Below are positions 24,596 to 33,703 of a stretch of 64,000 bases of DNA, in pieces. The notes beneath the pieces were generated by a model. It made no database searches. It was not told the DNA's origin and saw nothing but the letters and a program-made list of their open reading frames with translations. Each line of letters opens with the position of its first letter. Position 1 is the first letter of the stretch. The stretch is taken from NCBI RefSeq assembly GCF_004799445.1, contig NZ_SSNA01000202.1:1-64000 (forward strand), in the 5' to 3' direction. The DNA comes from Bradyrhizobium sp. Lineage in GTDB: Bacteria; Pseudomonadota; Alphaproteobacteria; Rhizobiales; Xanthobacteraceae. Made by a program: the position numbers and the translations under genes.

Positions 24596-27232
24596 ATGAC
24601 CTCCGAACGCTACAACGCACGCGAATCAGAGCCGCGCTGGCAACGCCAGTGGGACGACAAGGCGATCTTCGCCGCCAAAAACGACGATCCGCGGCCGAAA
24701 TATTACGTGCTCGAGATGTTCCCCTATCCTTCCGGGCGCATCCATATCGGGCATGTCCGCAACTACACCCTCGGCGACGTACTGGCGCGCTTCATGCGCG
24801 CCAAGGGGTTTAATGTGCTCCACCCGATGGGCTGGGACGCATTCGGGTTGCCGGCGGAAAACGCCGCGATCGAGCGCAAGGTGGCGCCGAAGGCATGGAC
24901 CTACGACAATATCGCGGCGATGAAGAAGCAGCTGCGCTCGATCGGGCTGTCGCTCGACTGGTCACGCGAATTCGCGACCTGCGACCCCAGCTACTACAAA
25001 CACCAGCAGAAGATGTTCAACGATTTTCTGCGTGCGGGCCTCGCCGAACGCGAGAAGCGCAAGATCAACTGGGATCCGGTCGACATGACCGTGCTGGCCA
25101 ACGAGCAGGTGATCGACGGCCGCGGCTGGCGCTCGGGTGCGGTGGTCGAGCAGCGCGAGATGAACCAGTGGGTCTTCAAGATCACCAAATACTCGCAGGA
25201 GCTGTTGGACGCGCTCGATACGCTGGACCGCTGGCCCGACAAGGTGCGGCTGATGCAGCGCAACTGGATCGGGCGCTCGGAAGGCCTGCTGGTGCGCTTC
25301 GCGCTCGACGGTGCGTCCACGCCCTCAGGCGAGACCGAGTTGAAGATATTTACGACCCGGCCTGACACGCTGTTCGGCGCCAAATTCATGGCGATCGCGG
25401 CCGATCATCCGCTGGCACAGGCAGCCGCGGCGAAGGATGCGAAACTCGCGGAGTTCATCGCGGAGACCAAACGCATCGGCACCGCACAGGAAATTATCGA
25501 CACCGCCGAAAAACAGGGTTTTGATACCGGCATCCGCGCCATCCACCCGTTCGATTCCAGCTGGAAGCTGCCGGTCTACGTGGCCAATTTCGTGCTGATG
25601 GAATACGGCACCGGCGCGATCTTCGGCTGTCCCGCGCACGACCAGCGCGACCTCGATTTCGTCAACAAATACGGGCTCGGCAACACGCCCGTGGTGTGTC
25701 CCGAAGGCCAGGACCCCAAGACATTCGTGATCTCGGACACCGCCTATGACGGCGACGGCCGCATGATCAATTCGCGCTTCCTCGACGGCATGACCATCGC
25801 GCAGGCCAAGGAAGAAGTCGCCAGGCGGCTGGAGGCAGAACTGCGCGGCAATATGCCGGTCGGCGAGCGACAGGTGAATTTCCGCCTGCGCGACTGGGGT
25901 ATCTCGCGCCAGCGTTATTGGGGCTGTCCGATCCCGGTGATCCATTGCCCGACATGCGACGTCGTGCCGGTGCCGGACAAGGATCTGCCGGTGGTCCTGC
26001 CTGAGGACGTGACCTTCGATAAGCCCGGCAACGCGCTCGACCACCATCCGACCTGGAAGCACGTCAATTGTCCGCGATGCGGGGCCAAGGCAGTGCGCGA
26101 AACCGACACCATGGATACGTTCGTGGATTCGTCCTGGTATTTCGCGCGCTTCACCGATCCGTGGAACGAGAAGGCGCCGACCACGCCCGCGGTCGTGAAT
26201 CGTCTGATGCCGGTCGATCAATATATCGGCGGCGTCGAGCACGCGATCCTGCATCTGCTCTACAGCCGCTTCTTCATCCGCGCCATGAAGGCCACCGGCC
26301 ATATCGGCATGGAGGAACCCTTCGCCGGCATGTTCACGCAGGGCATGGTGGTGCACGAGACCTATCAGAAGGCCGACGGCGGTTACGTCACGCCGGCCGA
26401 GGTCAAGATCGAGACCGGTGCCAACGGCCGGCGGGCTAGCCTGATCGATAGCGGCGAAGAGATCGTCATTGGATCAATCGAGAAGATGTCGAAGTCGAAG
26501 CGCAATACCGTCGATCCCGACGACATCATCGCCACCTACGGCGCCGATGTTGCGCGCTGGTTCATGCTGTCGGATTCGCCCCCCGATCGCGACGTGATCT
26601 GGAGCGACGAGCGCGTCCAGGGCGCCTCGCGCTTCGTGCAGCGGCTGTGGCGGCTGGTCAACGAAACCGCCGAGATCGCCGGGAAAGCTGCGATACCTGT
26701 GCCGACGGCGAAGCCCACCGCCTTCGGCACTGACGCGCTGGCGCTGCGCAAGGCGGCCCATGGCGCACTGGACAAGGTCTCCATCGGCATCGAAAAGCTG
26801 CACTTCAACGTCTGTCTTGCCTATATCCGGGAATTTTCCAACGCGCTGGGCGAGGTGCTGGCCCGTCCGGGAGAGCCCTCTGCGGATCTGGTCTGGGCGG
26901 TTCGGGAGGCGGCAGTCATCCTTGTTCAACTGTTCGCGCCCATGATGCCGCATCTGGCGGAGGAGTGTTGGGCGGTGCTGGGGCAGCCGGGGCTGGTTTC
27001 GGAGGCGAATTGGCCGCAAATCGAACGCGATTTGCTGGTTGAAGACGCCGTGACACTGGTGGTTCAGGTCAACGGCAAGAAACGGGGTGAGGTCACGGTG
27101 GCCCGCACGGCCCAGAATCCGGAAATTGAGGCTGCCGTTTTGGCCCTTGATGCGGTAAAACAGGCCCTGGGCGGCAATGCCGTCCGCAAAGTGATCGTAG
27201 TTCCCATGAGGATCGTGAATGTCGTTGGCTAG
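24596..27232 (+). CDS. leuS: leucyl-tRNA synthetase
   Basis: This class I aminoacyl-tRNA synthetase has 878 aa. The HIGH-type motif is PSGRIHIGHVRNY (about residue 43), and the KMSKS loop is EKMSKSKRNTVDPDD. The CP1 editing domain contains TTRPDTLFGAKFMAIAADHP and YGTGAIFGCPAHDQRDLDF, with CPTCDVVP and CPRCGAK as zinc-like pairs around the insert. The C-terminal domain ends LGGNAVRKVIVVPMRIVNVVG. A GC-rich hairpin (24549-24565) lies in the leader. The stop overlaps lptE by 14 bases, so the two genes are translationally coupled. Confidence 0.98.
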   Translation: MTSERYNARESEPRWQRQWDDKAIFAAKNDDPRPKYYVLEMFPYPSGRIHIGHVRNYTLGDVLARFMRAKGFNVLHPMGWDAFGLPAENAAIERKVAPKAWTYDNIAAMKKQLRSIGLSLDWSREFATCDPSYYKHQQKMFNDFLRAGLAEREKRKINWDPVDMTVLANEQVIDGRGWRSGAVVEQREMNQWVFKITKYSQELLDALDTLDRWPDKVRLMQRNWIGRSEGLLVRFALDGASTPSGETELKIFTTRPDTLFGAKFMAIAADHPLAQAAAAKDAKLAEFIAETKRIGTAQEIIDTAEKQGFDTGIRAIHPFDSSWKLPVYVANFVLMEYGTGAIFGCPAHDQRDLDFVNKYGLGNTPVVCPEGQDPKTFVISDTAYDGDGRMINSRFLDGMTIAQAKEEVARRLEAELRGNMPVGERQVNFRLRDWGISRQRYWGCPIPVIHCPTCDVVPVPDKDLPVVLPEDVTFDKPGNALDHHPTWKHVNCPRCGAKAVRETDTMDTFVDSSWYFARFTDPWNEKAPTTPAVVNRLMPVDQYIGGVEHAILHLLYSRFFIRAMKATGHIGMEEPFAGMFTQGMVVHETYQKADGGYVTPAEVKIETGANGRRASLIDSGEEIVIGSIEKMSKSKRNTVDPDDIIATYGADVARWFMLSDSPPDRDVIWSDERVQGASRFVQRLWRLVNETAEIAGKAAIPVPTAKPTAFGTDALALRKAAHGALDKVSIGIEKLHFNVCLAYIREFSNALGEVLARPGEPSADLVWAVREAAVILVQLFAPMMPHLAEECWAVLGQPGLVSEANWPQIERDLLVEDAVTLVVQVNGKKRGEVTVARTAQNPEIEAAVLALDAVKQALGGNAVRKVIVVPMRIVNVVG

Positions 27233-27770
27233 GACCCGCATCGCCGCTCGGCTGTTGGCCGTGGCCGCCCTTGCGGCGCTGACGGCAGGCTGCTTTCAGC
27301 CGATGTATGCCGAGCATGTCGATGGCACGCCCGGCCTCCGGGAAAAATTGATGGGGGTGGATCTCCCGCCGGTCGACAAGCCCAATGCCTCGCGCGACGC
27401 CCGGCTCGGGGTGGAAATCCGCAATGCGCTGGCATTCAAACTCTACGGCAACGCCACCGGGATGCCGCCGACCCACCGGCTCGAGATCAGATTCCAGACC
27501 AACCGTACCTCGCTGATGACCGATCTGACCACCGCGCTGCCGACCAGCGAAAATTATGGCATCGATGCGCAGTTCAATCTGATCGAGATCGCCACCAACA
27601 AATCGGTGATGACCGGCTCGACGTTCTCGCGCGTTTCCTACGATATTCCCGGCAGCTACCAGCGCTTTGCTCGTGCCCGCGCCTTCCGCGACGCCGAGGA
27701 TCGCGCCTGTCAGGAAATCGCGGCACACATCCAGACCCGGCTGGCGTCGTTCTTCTACGCCGGCACTTGA
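27219..27770 (+). CDS. lptE: LPS-assembly lipoprotein LptE
   Basis: LptE plugs the LptD barrel that inserts lipopolysaccharide into the outer leaflet. The 183-aa product has a signal ending in the lipobox LTAGC followed by FQPMYAEH, and the LptE pattern ...LGVEIRNALAFKL...THRLEIRF... and YDIPGSYQRFARARAFRDAEDRACQEIAAHIQTRLASFF. The order leuS-lptE-holA is conserved across Proteobacteria. Its start lies inside leuS (14-bp overlap). A long palindromic repeat follows before holA. Confidence 0.93.
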   Translation: MSLARTRIAARLLAVAALAALTAGCFQPMYAEHVDGTPGLREKLMGVDLPPVDKPNASRDARLGVEIRNALAFKLYGNATGMPPTHRLEIRFQTNRTSLMTDLTTALPTSENYGIDAQFNLIEIATNKSVMTGSTFSRVSYDIPGSYQRFARARAFRDAEDRACQEIAAHIQTRLASFFYAGT

Positions 27771-27775
27771 AACGC

Positions 27776-27881
27776 CGTCATTCCGGGGCGCGGGCGTAGC
27801 GAGTGAACCCGGAATCTCGAGATTCCCCGATGTGCAATTGCACATCCGAGGTCTGGTCCTTCGGACCATCCCGAAATGACG
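27776..27881. repeat. compound palindromic repeat between lptE and holA
   Basis: The outer ends are CGTCATTCCGGGGCG and AATGACG. Inside are three separate palindromes: GGAATCTCGAGATTCC (27811-27826), GATGTGCAATTGCACATC (27829-27846) and GGTCTGG-TCCTT-CGGACCATCC (about 27850-27871). The outer sequence matches the repeats at 7991 and 29921. It lies inside the lptE-holA operon, only 27 bp before the holA start, so its hairpins would form in the mRNA. Confidence 0.65.
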
Positions 27882-27907
27882 AAAGCTAACTTCAGCAAAG
27901 TCTGGTC

Positions 27908-28936
27908 ATGGTCGCGCTCCGCGGAAAAGAAATCGACGCCTTCCTGGCGCGGCCCGATCCGGGCCGTCCGATCATCCTGCTCTATGGTCCGGATGCCGGT
28001 CTGGTGCGTGAACGCGCCGACGCGCTGCTGGCGTCCGCCGTCGATGATCCCAACGATCCGTTTTCGCTGGTAAGGCTGGACGGCGACGAGCTTTCTGCCG
28101 AGCCGTCACGCCTGGTCGATGAAGCGCTGACGATGCCGCTGTTCGGCGGTCGCCGCGCGATCAGGGTCCGCGCCGGCTCGCGGAGTTTTGCCAGCGGGGT
28201 CGACACGCTGGCAGGGACGCCGCTGAAGGATTGCCGCGTCGTGATCGAGGCTGGCGAGCTCAGGCCCGAATCGCCGCTGCGCAAGGCCTGCGAGCGCGCT
28301 CCGACTGCGGTTGCGATCGCCTGCTATCCCGACGGCGAGCGCGACCTTGCGAAATTGATCGACGATGAACTGCGGGTCTCGAATTTGCGCATCGCGCCGG
28401 ATGCACGCGGCGCGCTGACGGCACTGCTGGGCGGCGATCGCCAGGCGTCGCGCAACGAATTGCGCAAGCTCGCGCTCTACGCCCACGGCCAAGGCGAGGT
28501 CACGCTCGACGATGTCATGGCGGTCGTTGCCGATGCCTCCGAGTTGAAGATCGACCCGATCGTCGACGGCGCCTTCGCGGGAAATGCCGGCGTGGTGGAA
28601 ACCGAATTCGCCAAGGCAATGGTGGCAGGCACCTACCCCGGCATGATCATTGCCGCGGCCCAACGCCATGCGGCATGGTTGCACAAGTCCGCGCTCGCCG
28701 TAGCCGAGGGAACGCCAATCTCGGCGTTGCTCGACGGCGGATTTCCGCGGTTGCACTTTTCGCGCAAGGGAAATGTCGAGACCGCGCTGCGCAATTTCAA
28801 TGTGGCTCGGCTGATTCTGATCATCGACCAACTCGCAACCGCTGCGCTCGAGATGCGCAAGCAGGCGCCGCTGGCCGCCGTCATCGCGCAGCGCGTGCTG
28901 CTGTCGATCGCGGTGAATGCGAGGCGAAGGGGTTGA
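27908..28936 (+). CDS. holA: DNA polymerase III delta subunit
   Basis: HolA is the clamp-loader subunit that opens the beta sliding clamp. The 342-aa product has the delta layout: IILLYGPDAGLVRERADALLASAV at the start, PLFGGRRAIRVR, ARGALTALLGGDRQASRNELRKLALYAHGQGEVTLDDVMAVVADASELKIDPIVDGAFAGN, and the C-terminal helical collar. The family lacks a functional Walker A, as here. It follows leuS-lptE and faces parB, with a GC-rich hairpin at 28948-28971 between them. Confidence 0.93.
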   Translation: MVALRGKEIDAFLARPDPGRPIILLYGPDAGLVRERADALLASAVDDPNDPFSLVRLDGDELSAEPSRLVDEALTMPLFGGRRAIRVRAGSRSFASGVDTLAGTPLKDCRVVIEAGELRPESPLRKACERAPTAVAIACYPDGERDLAKLIDDELRVSNLRIAPDARGALTALLGGDRQASRNELRKLALYAHGQGEVTLDDVMAVVADASELKIDPIVDGAFAGNAGVVETEFAKAMVAGTYPGMIIAAAQRHAAWLHKSALAVAEGTPISALLDGGFPRLHFSRKGNVETALRNFNVARLILIIDQLATAALEMRKQAPLAAVIAQRVLLSIAVNARRRG

Positions 28937-28947
28937 TGTTCTGCTCT

Positions 28948-28971
28948 CTCGCCCCGCTCTTGCGGAGCGAG
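28948..28971. terminator. hairpin between convergent holA and parB
   Basis: CTCGCCCCGC (28948-28957) pairs with GCGGAGCGAG (28962-28971) around the loop TCTT, with one mismatch. It sits between the two convergent genes. No T-tract follows on either strand, so it may only protect transcript ends or belong to a repeat family rather than terminate on its own. Confidence 0.4.
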
Positions 28972-28978
28972 GTTCGGA

Positions 28979-29857
28979 TCAGCCCTTCGCTTCCAGTCTG
29001 CTCACGATCTCGTCGAGCTGGTCGAGGTTGCGGTAGCGGATGTGAACGGTGCCGCCGGGATCGCGGTGATCGACATTGACCGTGAGCCCAAGGGCATCGC
29101 TGACCCGCTTCTCCAGCGCGACCGTATCGGGGTCCTTCGCCTTGCCGCCGCGCGCCTTTTGCGGCTTGCGCTCGGGCACGCCCTCGACATGCGCCAGCGC
29201 CTCGGCCTGACGCACATTGAGGCCCTCCTCGACGATGCGTTTGGCAGCCGCCGTCGGATCAGGCACGCCGATCAGCGCCCGCGCATGGCCGGCCGACAAC
29301 TGGCCGAGCGCGATATAGGCCTGCACCTCGGCCGGCAGTTTGGTCAGCCGCATCATGTTGGCGACATGGCTGCGGCTCTTGCCGACGATCTTGGCAATGT
29401 CTTCCTGGCTGCGTTTGAATTCATTGGCCAGCGCGTGATAGCCCTGCGCTTCTTCCATCGCGTTGAGATCTTCGCGCTGCACGTTCTCGATGATCGCTAT
29501 CTCGAGCGCGTCGGAATCGCTGACGTCGACAGGAACGATCGGCACCTCGTGCAGACCGGCAATCTGCGACGCGCGCCAGCGGCGCTCGCCGGCAATGATC
29601 TCATAGCGGTCCTGCACGCCCTTGACCGGTCGCACCACGATCGGCTGGATCACGCCGTGCTGCTTGATCGAATCGGCGAGTTCGCCGAGTTCGACATCGG
29701 CGAACTCGCGGCGCGGATTGCGCGGATTGGGTTTGAGGAATTCGATCGGCACCTTGCGTTGCGCGCGCGGCCGGTCCAGATGCGCGGCCTCGCCGCCGAC
29801 ATCTCCGATCAGACTTGCAAGACCGCGGCCCAGTCGCGAACGCGCTTCGTCGGCCAT
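28979..29857 (-). CDS. parB: chromosome-partitioning protein ParB
   Basis: ParB binds parS, spreads on DNA as a CTP-dependent clamp and loads SMC near the origin. The 292-aa protein has the N-terminal SRLGRGLASLIGD segment that contacts ParA. The ParB/Sulfiredoxin domain contains the CTP-binding GERRWRAS (YEIIAGERRWRASQIAGL), and ENVQREDLNAMEEAQGYHAL follows. The HTH region IVGKSRSHVANMMRLTKLP recognises parS, and the protein ends in a C-terminal dimer zipper. The start at 29857 follows AGGGAG. Four candidate parS sites lie within 4 kb upstream. Confidence 0.97.
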   Translation of the reverse strand: MADEARSRLGRGLASLIGDVGGEAAHLDRPRAQRKVPIEFLKPNPRNPRREFADVELGELADSIKQHGVIQPIVVRPVKGVQDRYEIIAGERRWRASQIAGLHEVPIVPVDVSDSDALEIAIIENVQREDLNAMEEAQGYHALANEFKRSQEDIAKIVGKSRSHVANMMRLTKLPAEVQAYIALGQLSAGHARALIGVPDPTAAAKRIVEEGLNVRQAEALAHVEGVPERKPQKARGGKAKDPDTVALEKRVSDALGLTVNVDHRDPGGTVHIRYRNLDQLDEIVSRLEAKG

Positions 29858-29920
29858 CGCCAGCTCCCTTGGATTCAACTTACGCGCTCCTGTTTCACTT
29901 CAGCCTGGAACTCCCACTGC

Positions 29921-30042
29921 TGTCATTCCGGAGCGCTCGCGAAACGGGCGAGCCCGGAATCTCCAGGTAAGAGTCCGAGACGGACTGGTTTCACCATCTC
30001 GGTATTCCGGATCAATCCGCCGCAGCGGATGGTCCGGAAACG
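29921..30042. repeat. palindromic repeat between parA and parB
   Basis: It begins TGTCATTCCGGAGCGC and contains CCCGGAATCTCC, a palindrome AGTCCGAGACGGACT (29972-29986), and near the end ATCCGCCGCAGCGGAT (30015-30030). The first part matches the repeat ends at 7991 and 27776. It fills most of the parA-parB intergenic space, so parB may have its own promoter or be affected by these hairpins. Confidence 0.55.
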
Positions 30043-30051
30043 ATATAAAAA

Positions 30052-30903
30052 CTAATGCGCGCGAAGCTCGCGCTCGCGCTGGATCACTTCCGTCGCAAGC
30101 TTGAGATAGGCGTCGCTGCCGACGCATTTGAGATCATAGACCAGCACCGGCTTGCCATAGGATGGCGCCTCGGAGATGCGCACGTTGCGCGGGATCATGG
30201 TGTTGTAAACCTTGCTCCCCATGAACTGCCTGACGTCGGCGACGACCTGGTTCGACAAATTGTTGCGCGAGTCGAACATGGTCAGCACGATGCCGTGGAT
30301 CGACAGATTGGGATTGAGCGTGGTGCGCACCTGCTCCACCGTTTGCAGCAACTGCGACAGACCCTCCAGCGCAAAGAACTCACACTGCAACGGCACCAGA
30401 ATCGCATCGGACGCCGCCATCGCGTTGACGGTGAGAAGATTGAGCGACGGCGGGCAGTCGATCAGGACATAGGTGTAATCGGTATCTTGCGTGGCGTTGG
30501 TGTTAAGCGCCGCGATGGCATCTCGCAGCCGAAACGCGCGATCGCGCGTCGACCCCAGTTCGAGTTCGAGGCCGGATAGATCCATCGTCGAGGCGGCAAT
30601 ATGCAGCCGCGGCACCGCCGTCGGTACAACCGCGTCGCGCAAAGGCGCCTCGCCAATCAGCACGTCGTAGGTCGAGCAGTTGCGGCTGCGGCGGTCGATC
30701 CCGAGCCCGGTCGAAGCATTGCCCTGCGGGTCGAGATCGACGATCAGCACGCGCTCGCCGATCGCCGCCAGCGCCGTCCCCAAATTGATGGCGGTGGTGG
30801 TTTTGCCGACCCCGCCCTTTTGGTTGGCCAGCGCCAGGATCCGCGGGTGGCCCGCCGGATGTGGGGCCTTATCCTCTTGATATATATGATCAATTACGGT
30901 CAT
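30052..30903 (-). CDS. parA: chromosome-partitioning ATPase ParA
   Basis: This is the ATPase that moves ParB-bound origins apart. The 283-aa product has the deviant Walker A ANQKGGVGKTTTAINLGTALA (about residue 24) and the Walker B-type VLIDCPPSLNLLTVNAMAASD. It also has VLTMFDSRNNLSNQVV, and RNVRISEAPSYGKPVLVYD for non-specific DNA binding and dimer contact. The ATG at 30903 overlaps the rsmG stop (ATGA); an upstream 38-codon extension in frame is antisense noise. The neighbours mnmE-mnmG-rsmG-parA-parB are the classical origin-proximal group. Confidence 0.97.
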   Translation of the reverse strand: MTVIDHIYQEDKAPHPAGHPRILALANQKGGVGKTTTAINLGTALAAIGERVLIVDLDPQGNASTGLGIDRRSRNCSTYDVLIGEAPLRDAVVPTAVPRLHIAASTMDLSGLELELGSTRDRAFRLRDAIAALNTNATQDTDYTYVLIDCPPSLNLLTVNAMAASDAILVPLQCEFFALEGLSQLLQTVEQVRTTLNPNLSIHGIVLTMFDSRNNLSNQVVADVRQFMGSKVYNTMIPRNVRISEAPSYGKPVLVYDLKCVGSDAYLKLATEVIQRERELRAH

Positions 30904-31580
30904 GCGCGGATGCCCTGGTCTGGTGCGGACGGGTTGCGCCGTTCGATGCGGTCGAGCTCGACGATCCAGCCATGTCCACCGGTGCGGCTGGAGTGCAGAT
31001 GCGGTTTGATATTCCAATATTTAGTGGCCTCGGTCAATTCAGCCTCTACATCTTGGCCCTTGAGAAACAGCGCTTTCGCGCCCTTTTTCACCAGCGGCTC
31101 CGCTAAGCCGATAAGCTGGTGTAGCGGAGCCACCGCCCGCGCGGTGACGCAATCGACGGGACCTGTGATTCTATCCACACTATCCCCGATATCAGCCAAG
31201 TGAATGACGCCCGGCGACTGGGTAATACGCAGCGCCTCGCGCAGGAACGCGGCCTTCTTGGCGTTGCGCTCGATCAGGTGCACCATGGCGCCGGGGGTTT
31301 CCGCCAGCGCACAGGCCAGCACCACACCCGGAAAACCGCCGCCGCTGCCGAAATCGGCCCATATTCGCGCAGAGGGCGCGATGGTCAGGAGCTGCAGCGA
31401 GTCAGAGATGTGGCGGGTCCAGAGATTTGGCAATGTCGAGGGCGCAACGAGGTTGGTCTTGGCCTGCCACTCCCTGAGCAGATCGACGTAGCGATCGAGC
31501 CGCGCCTCTGTTTCACGTGAAACAGGTGTCAGCGCCAGCGCCACGGCCTTGTCGGAGGGAGACGTCGATTCTTTGACCAT
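30900..31580 (-). CDS. rsmG: 16S rRNA m7G527 methyltransferase RsmG
   Basis: RsmG methylates G527 of 16S rRNA using S-adenosylmethionine. The 226-aa product has WTRHISDSLQLL, the SAM-binding glycine loop WADFGSGGGFPGVVLA, LIERNAKKAAFLREALR and TARAVAPLHQLIGLAEPL. The start at 31580 (MVKESTSP) leaves out an upstream extension that is the antisense of an intergenic repeat. A perfect parS palindrome (31509-31524) is embedded in the coding sequence where the protein reads PVSRETEA. The gene overlaps parA by four bases. Confidence 0.95.
   Translation of the reverse strand: MVKESTSPSDKAVALALTPVSRETEARLDRYVDLLREWQAKTNLVAPSTLPNLWTRHISDSLQLLTIAPSARIWADFGSGGGFPGVVLACALAETPGAMVHLIERNAKKAAFLREALRITQSPGVIHLADIGDSVDRITGPVDCVTARAVAPLHQLIGLAEPLVKKGAKALFLKGQDVEAELTEATKYWNIKPHLHSSRTGGHGWIVELDRIERRNPSAPDQGIRA
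31509..31524. promoter_or_regulatory. parS site 1 (inside rsmG)
   Basis: TGTTTCACGTGAAACA is a perfect match to the consensus 16-bp ParB-binding palindrome. It lies in the rsmG coding sequence and encodes part of the conserved VSRET peptide. Base-exact conservation inside a coding region suggests selection at the DNA level. Confidence 0.95.
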
Positions 31581-31607
31581 TTGCTCGAATCCGGCCGCGG
31601 TGAAGTT

Positions 31608-31692
31608 GTCATTGCGAGCGAAGCGACGCAATCCAAAAAATCTGGGGCCCGGCCGCGATGGATGCCTTCGTCGCTGCGCTCCTCGCAATGAC
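31608..31692. repeat. GTCATTGCGAG palindromic repeat between rsmG and mnmG
   Basis: GTCATTGCGAGCGAAGCGACG at the left end is inverted as CGTCGCTGCGCTCCTCGCAATGAC at the right (approximately). The same family occurs at 58309-58394. It lies between rsmG (start 31580) and parS site 2 (31697). Confidence 0.65.
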
Positions 31693-31696
31693 CGCG

Positions 31697-31712
31697 TGTT
31701 TCACGTGAAACG
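31697..31712. promoter_or_regulatory. parS site 2
   Basis: TGTTTCACGTGAAACG differs from the consensus parS palindrome only at the last base. It lies at the 3' edge of mnmG, just before its stop codon region, and 188 bp from site 1. Confidence 0.92.
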
Positions 31713-31714
31713 TT

Positions 31715-33610
31715 CTAGGCGATGGCCAAAGAAGTCCTCCGTCGTGCTTCCCGCCGCAGATAGGCTGCCAGAATCCCCAGTGCGGCCGGCGTCAGCCCGT
31801 CTAGCCGACCCGCCTGCCCCACCGTGCGCGGCTGCGCCGCCTCAAGCTTCGCGCGGGCTTCGTTGGAGAGCCCTGGGACGGCGCGATAGTCGATACCGCT
31901 CAGGATCAGGCCCTCATCGCGGCGAAAGGCGTCGACATCGGCGGTCTGACGCTTGAGATAGACGTCGTATTTGGCATCGATCTCGAGATGGAGCGCAATC
32001 GCTGGGTCAATGGCCGACAGTTCCGGCCAGATGCTGCGGATCTCCGCCCAGCCGATCTCCGGATAGGCCAAGAGCTCGAAGGCCGAGCGGCGCTGGCCGT
32101 CCTTATTGAGCGCCAGGCCATGCCTTCCAGCTTCGTTGGGCGTCAGCGACAGCGATTTTGTCCGGACTTTCGCGGCATTCAGGGCGGCCATCTTGGCGCC
32201 GTGGCGCAGCGAACGCGCGCTCCCGACACAACCCAAGGCAATGCCTTTGTCGGTCAGGCGCTGATCGGCATTATCCGCACGCAGGGTCAGGCGGTACTCC
32301 GCCCGGGAGGTGAACATCCGGTACGGCTCGGTGATACCGCGGGTGACGAGGTCATCGATCATGACGCCGAGATAGCCATCGGCGCGGTCGAACACGATCG
32401 GTTCGGAGCTACCGGCCGCCAAGGCTGCGTTTAGTCCGGCCACCAGCCCCTGGGCGGCGGCTTCTTCATAGCCCGTGGTGCCATTGATCTGCCCGGCCAA
32501 AAACAGCCCCGGCAGCCGCTTGGCTTGCAGGCTGGAATCGAGTTCACGCGGGTCGACATGGTCGTATTCGATAGCATAGCCCGGGCGGACCATGCGCACG
32601 CGCTCCAGCCCGGGAATCGAGGCGAGGATCGCCAGCTGCACTTCTTCCGGCAGCGAGGTGGAGATGCCGTTGGGATAGACCGTGCTGTCGTCGAGGCCTT
32701 CCGGCTCCAGGAAGATCTGATGTCCATCGCGGTCGCCGAAACGAACGATCTTGTCTTCGATCGAGGGGCAATAACGCGGACCGCTGCTCTTGATTTGCCC
32801 GGAATACATCGGTGATCGATGCACATTGGCCCGGATCACCTGATGGGTCGCCGATGTCGTCCGGGTGATGCCGCACTGGATCTGTGGCGTCGTGATACGG
32901 TCGGTCATCACCGAAAACGGCTCCGGTGGGTCGTCGCCCGGTTGCATTTCGACCGCCGACCAGTCGATCGTGGTGCCATCGAGCCGCGGCGGGGTTCCGG
33001 TCTTGAGCCGCCCGAGCGTAAAGCCAATGCGCTCAAACGATGCCGACAGCCCCATCGCCGGCGCCTCACCGACCCGCCCGGCCGGCCAGTTCCGCTCGCC
33101 AAGATGGATCAGCCCGCGCAGGAACGTGCCGGTGGTAATGACGACAGCCCCGGCGGATAGCTCGCGCCCGCCGGCCAGGCGAATGCCCGTGATGCGGCCG
33201 TTAGCGACGATCAGCTCGTCGGCCTCGCCTTCGAGCACCGTGAGATTGGCAGTCTCAATGATCGCAGCCTGCATGGCGGCGGCGTAGAGCTTGCGATCCG
33301 CCTGGGCGCGCGGGCCCCGCACCGCGGGACCCTTGCGCCGATTGAGCATGCGAAATTGAATGCCCGCGGCATCGGCGACCCGGCCCATCAGACCATCGAG
33401 CGCGTCAACTTCCCGGACCAAGTGACCCTTGCCCAGGCCTCCGATCGCAGGATTGCAGGACATGGCGCCGATGGTCGCGAAGCGATGGGTCAGCAACGCC
33501 GTCTTGGCGCCCGTCCGGGCGGCGACACTGGCGGCCTCGCAGCCCGCATGGCCTCCGCCGACGACGATGACGTCGAATGAATCTGGTGATGGTGGTTGGC
33601 CTGCGATCAT
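31715..33610 (-). CDS. mnmG: tRNA uridine-5-carboxymethylaminomethyl modification enzyme MnmG (GidA)
   Basis: MnmG is the FAD protein that, with MnmE, installs cmnm5 on the wobble uridine of certain tRNAs. The 631-aa product begins with the dinucleotide fold DVIVVGGGHAGCEAASVAARTGAKTALLTH. It then has the signature NPAIGGLGKGHLVREVDALDG, RKGPAVRGPRAQADRKLY, GEAPAMGLSASFERIGFTLGRLKTGTPPRL and LFLAGQINGTTGYEEAAAQGLVAGLNAAL. Length and motifs are normal. It lies between mnmE and rsmG, with two parS sites in the space before it and one just after its stop. Confidence 0.97.
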   Translation of the reverse strand: MIAGQPPSPDSFDVIVVGGGHAGCEAASVAARTGAKTALLTHRFATIGAMSCNPAIGGLGKGHLVREVDALDGLMGRVADAAGIQFRMLNRRKGPAVRGPRAQADRKLYAAAMQAAIIETANLTVLEGEADELIVANGRITGIRLAGGRELSAGAVVITTGTFLRGLIHLGERNWPAGRVGEAPAMGLSASFERIGFTLGRLKTGTPPRLDGTTIDWSAVEMQPGDDPPEPFSVMTDRITTPQIQCGITRTTSATHQVIRANVHRSPMYSGQIKSSGPRYCPSIEDKIVRFGDRDGHQIFLEPEGLDDSTVYPNGISTSLPEEVQLAILASIPGLERVRMVRPGYAIEYDHVDPRELDSSLQAKRLPGLFLAGQINGTTGYEEAAAQGLVAGLNAALAAGSSEPIVFDRADGYLGVMIDDLVTRGITEPYRMFTSRAEYRLTLRADNADQRLTDKGIALGCVGSARSLRHGAKMAALNAAKVRTKSLSLTPNEAGRHGLALNKDGQRRSAFELLAYPEIGWAEIRSIWPELSAIDPAIALHLEIDAKYDVYLKRQTADVDAFRRDEGLILSGIDYRAVPGLSNEARAKLEAAQPRTVGQAGRLDGLTPAALGILAAYLRREARRRTSLAIA

Positions 33611-33670
33611 GCAGGGCGTTCTATAGCGCGGCGGCTCGCCCCGGAAGTGGTAAGTTGGCCGGCAGACGTA

Positions 33671-33686
33671 TGCTTCACGTGAAACG
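33671..33686. promoter_or_regulatory. parS-like site 3
   Basis: TGCTTCACGTGAAACG has two differences from the consensus but keeps the core TTCACGTGAAAC. It lies between mnmE and mnmG, 17 bp from the perfect site 4, so ParB may bind it cooperatively. Confidence 0.8.
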
Positions 33687-33703
33687 AGCGCGCTGGGCCG
33701 GTT

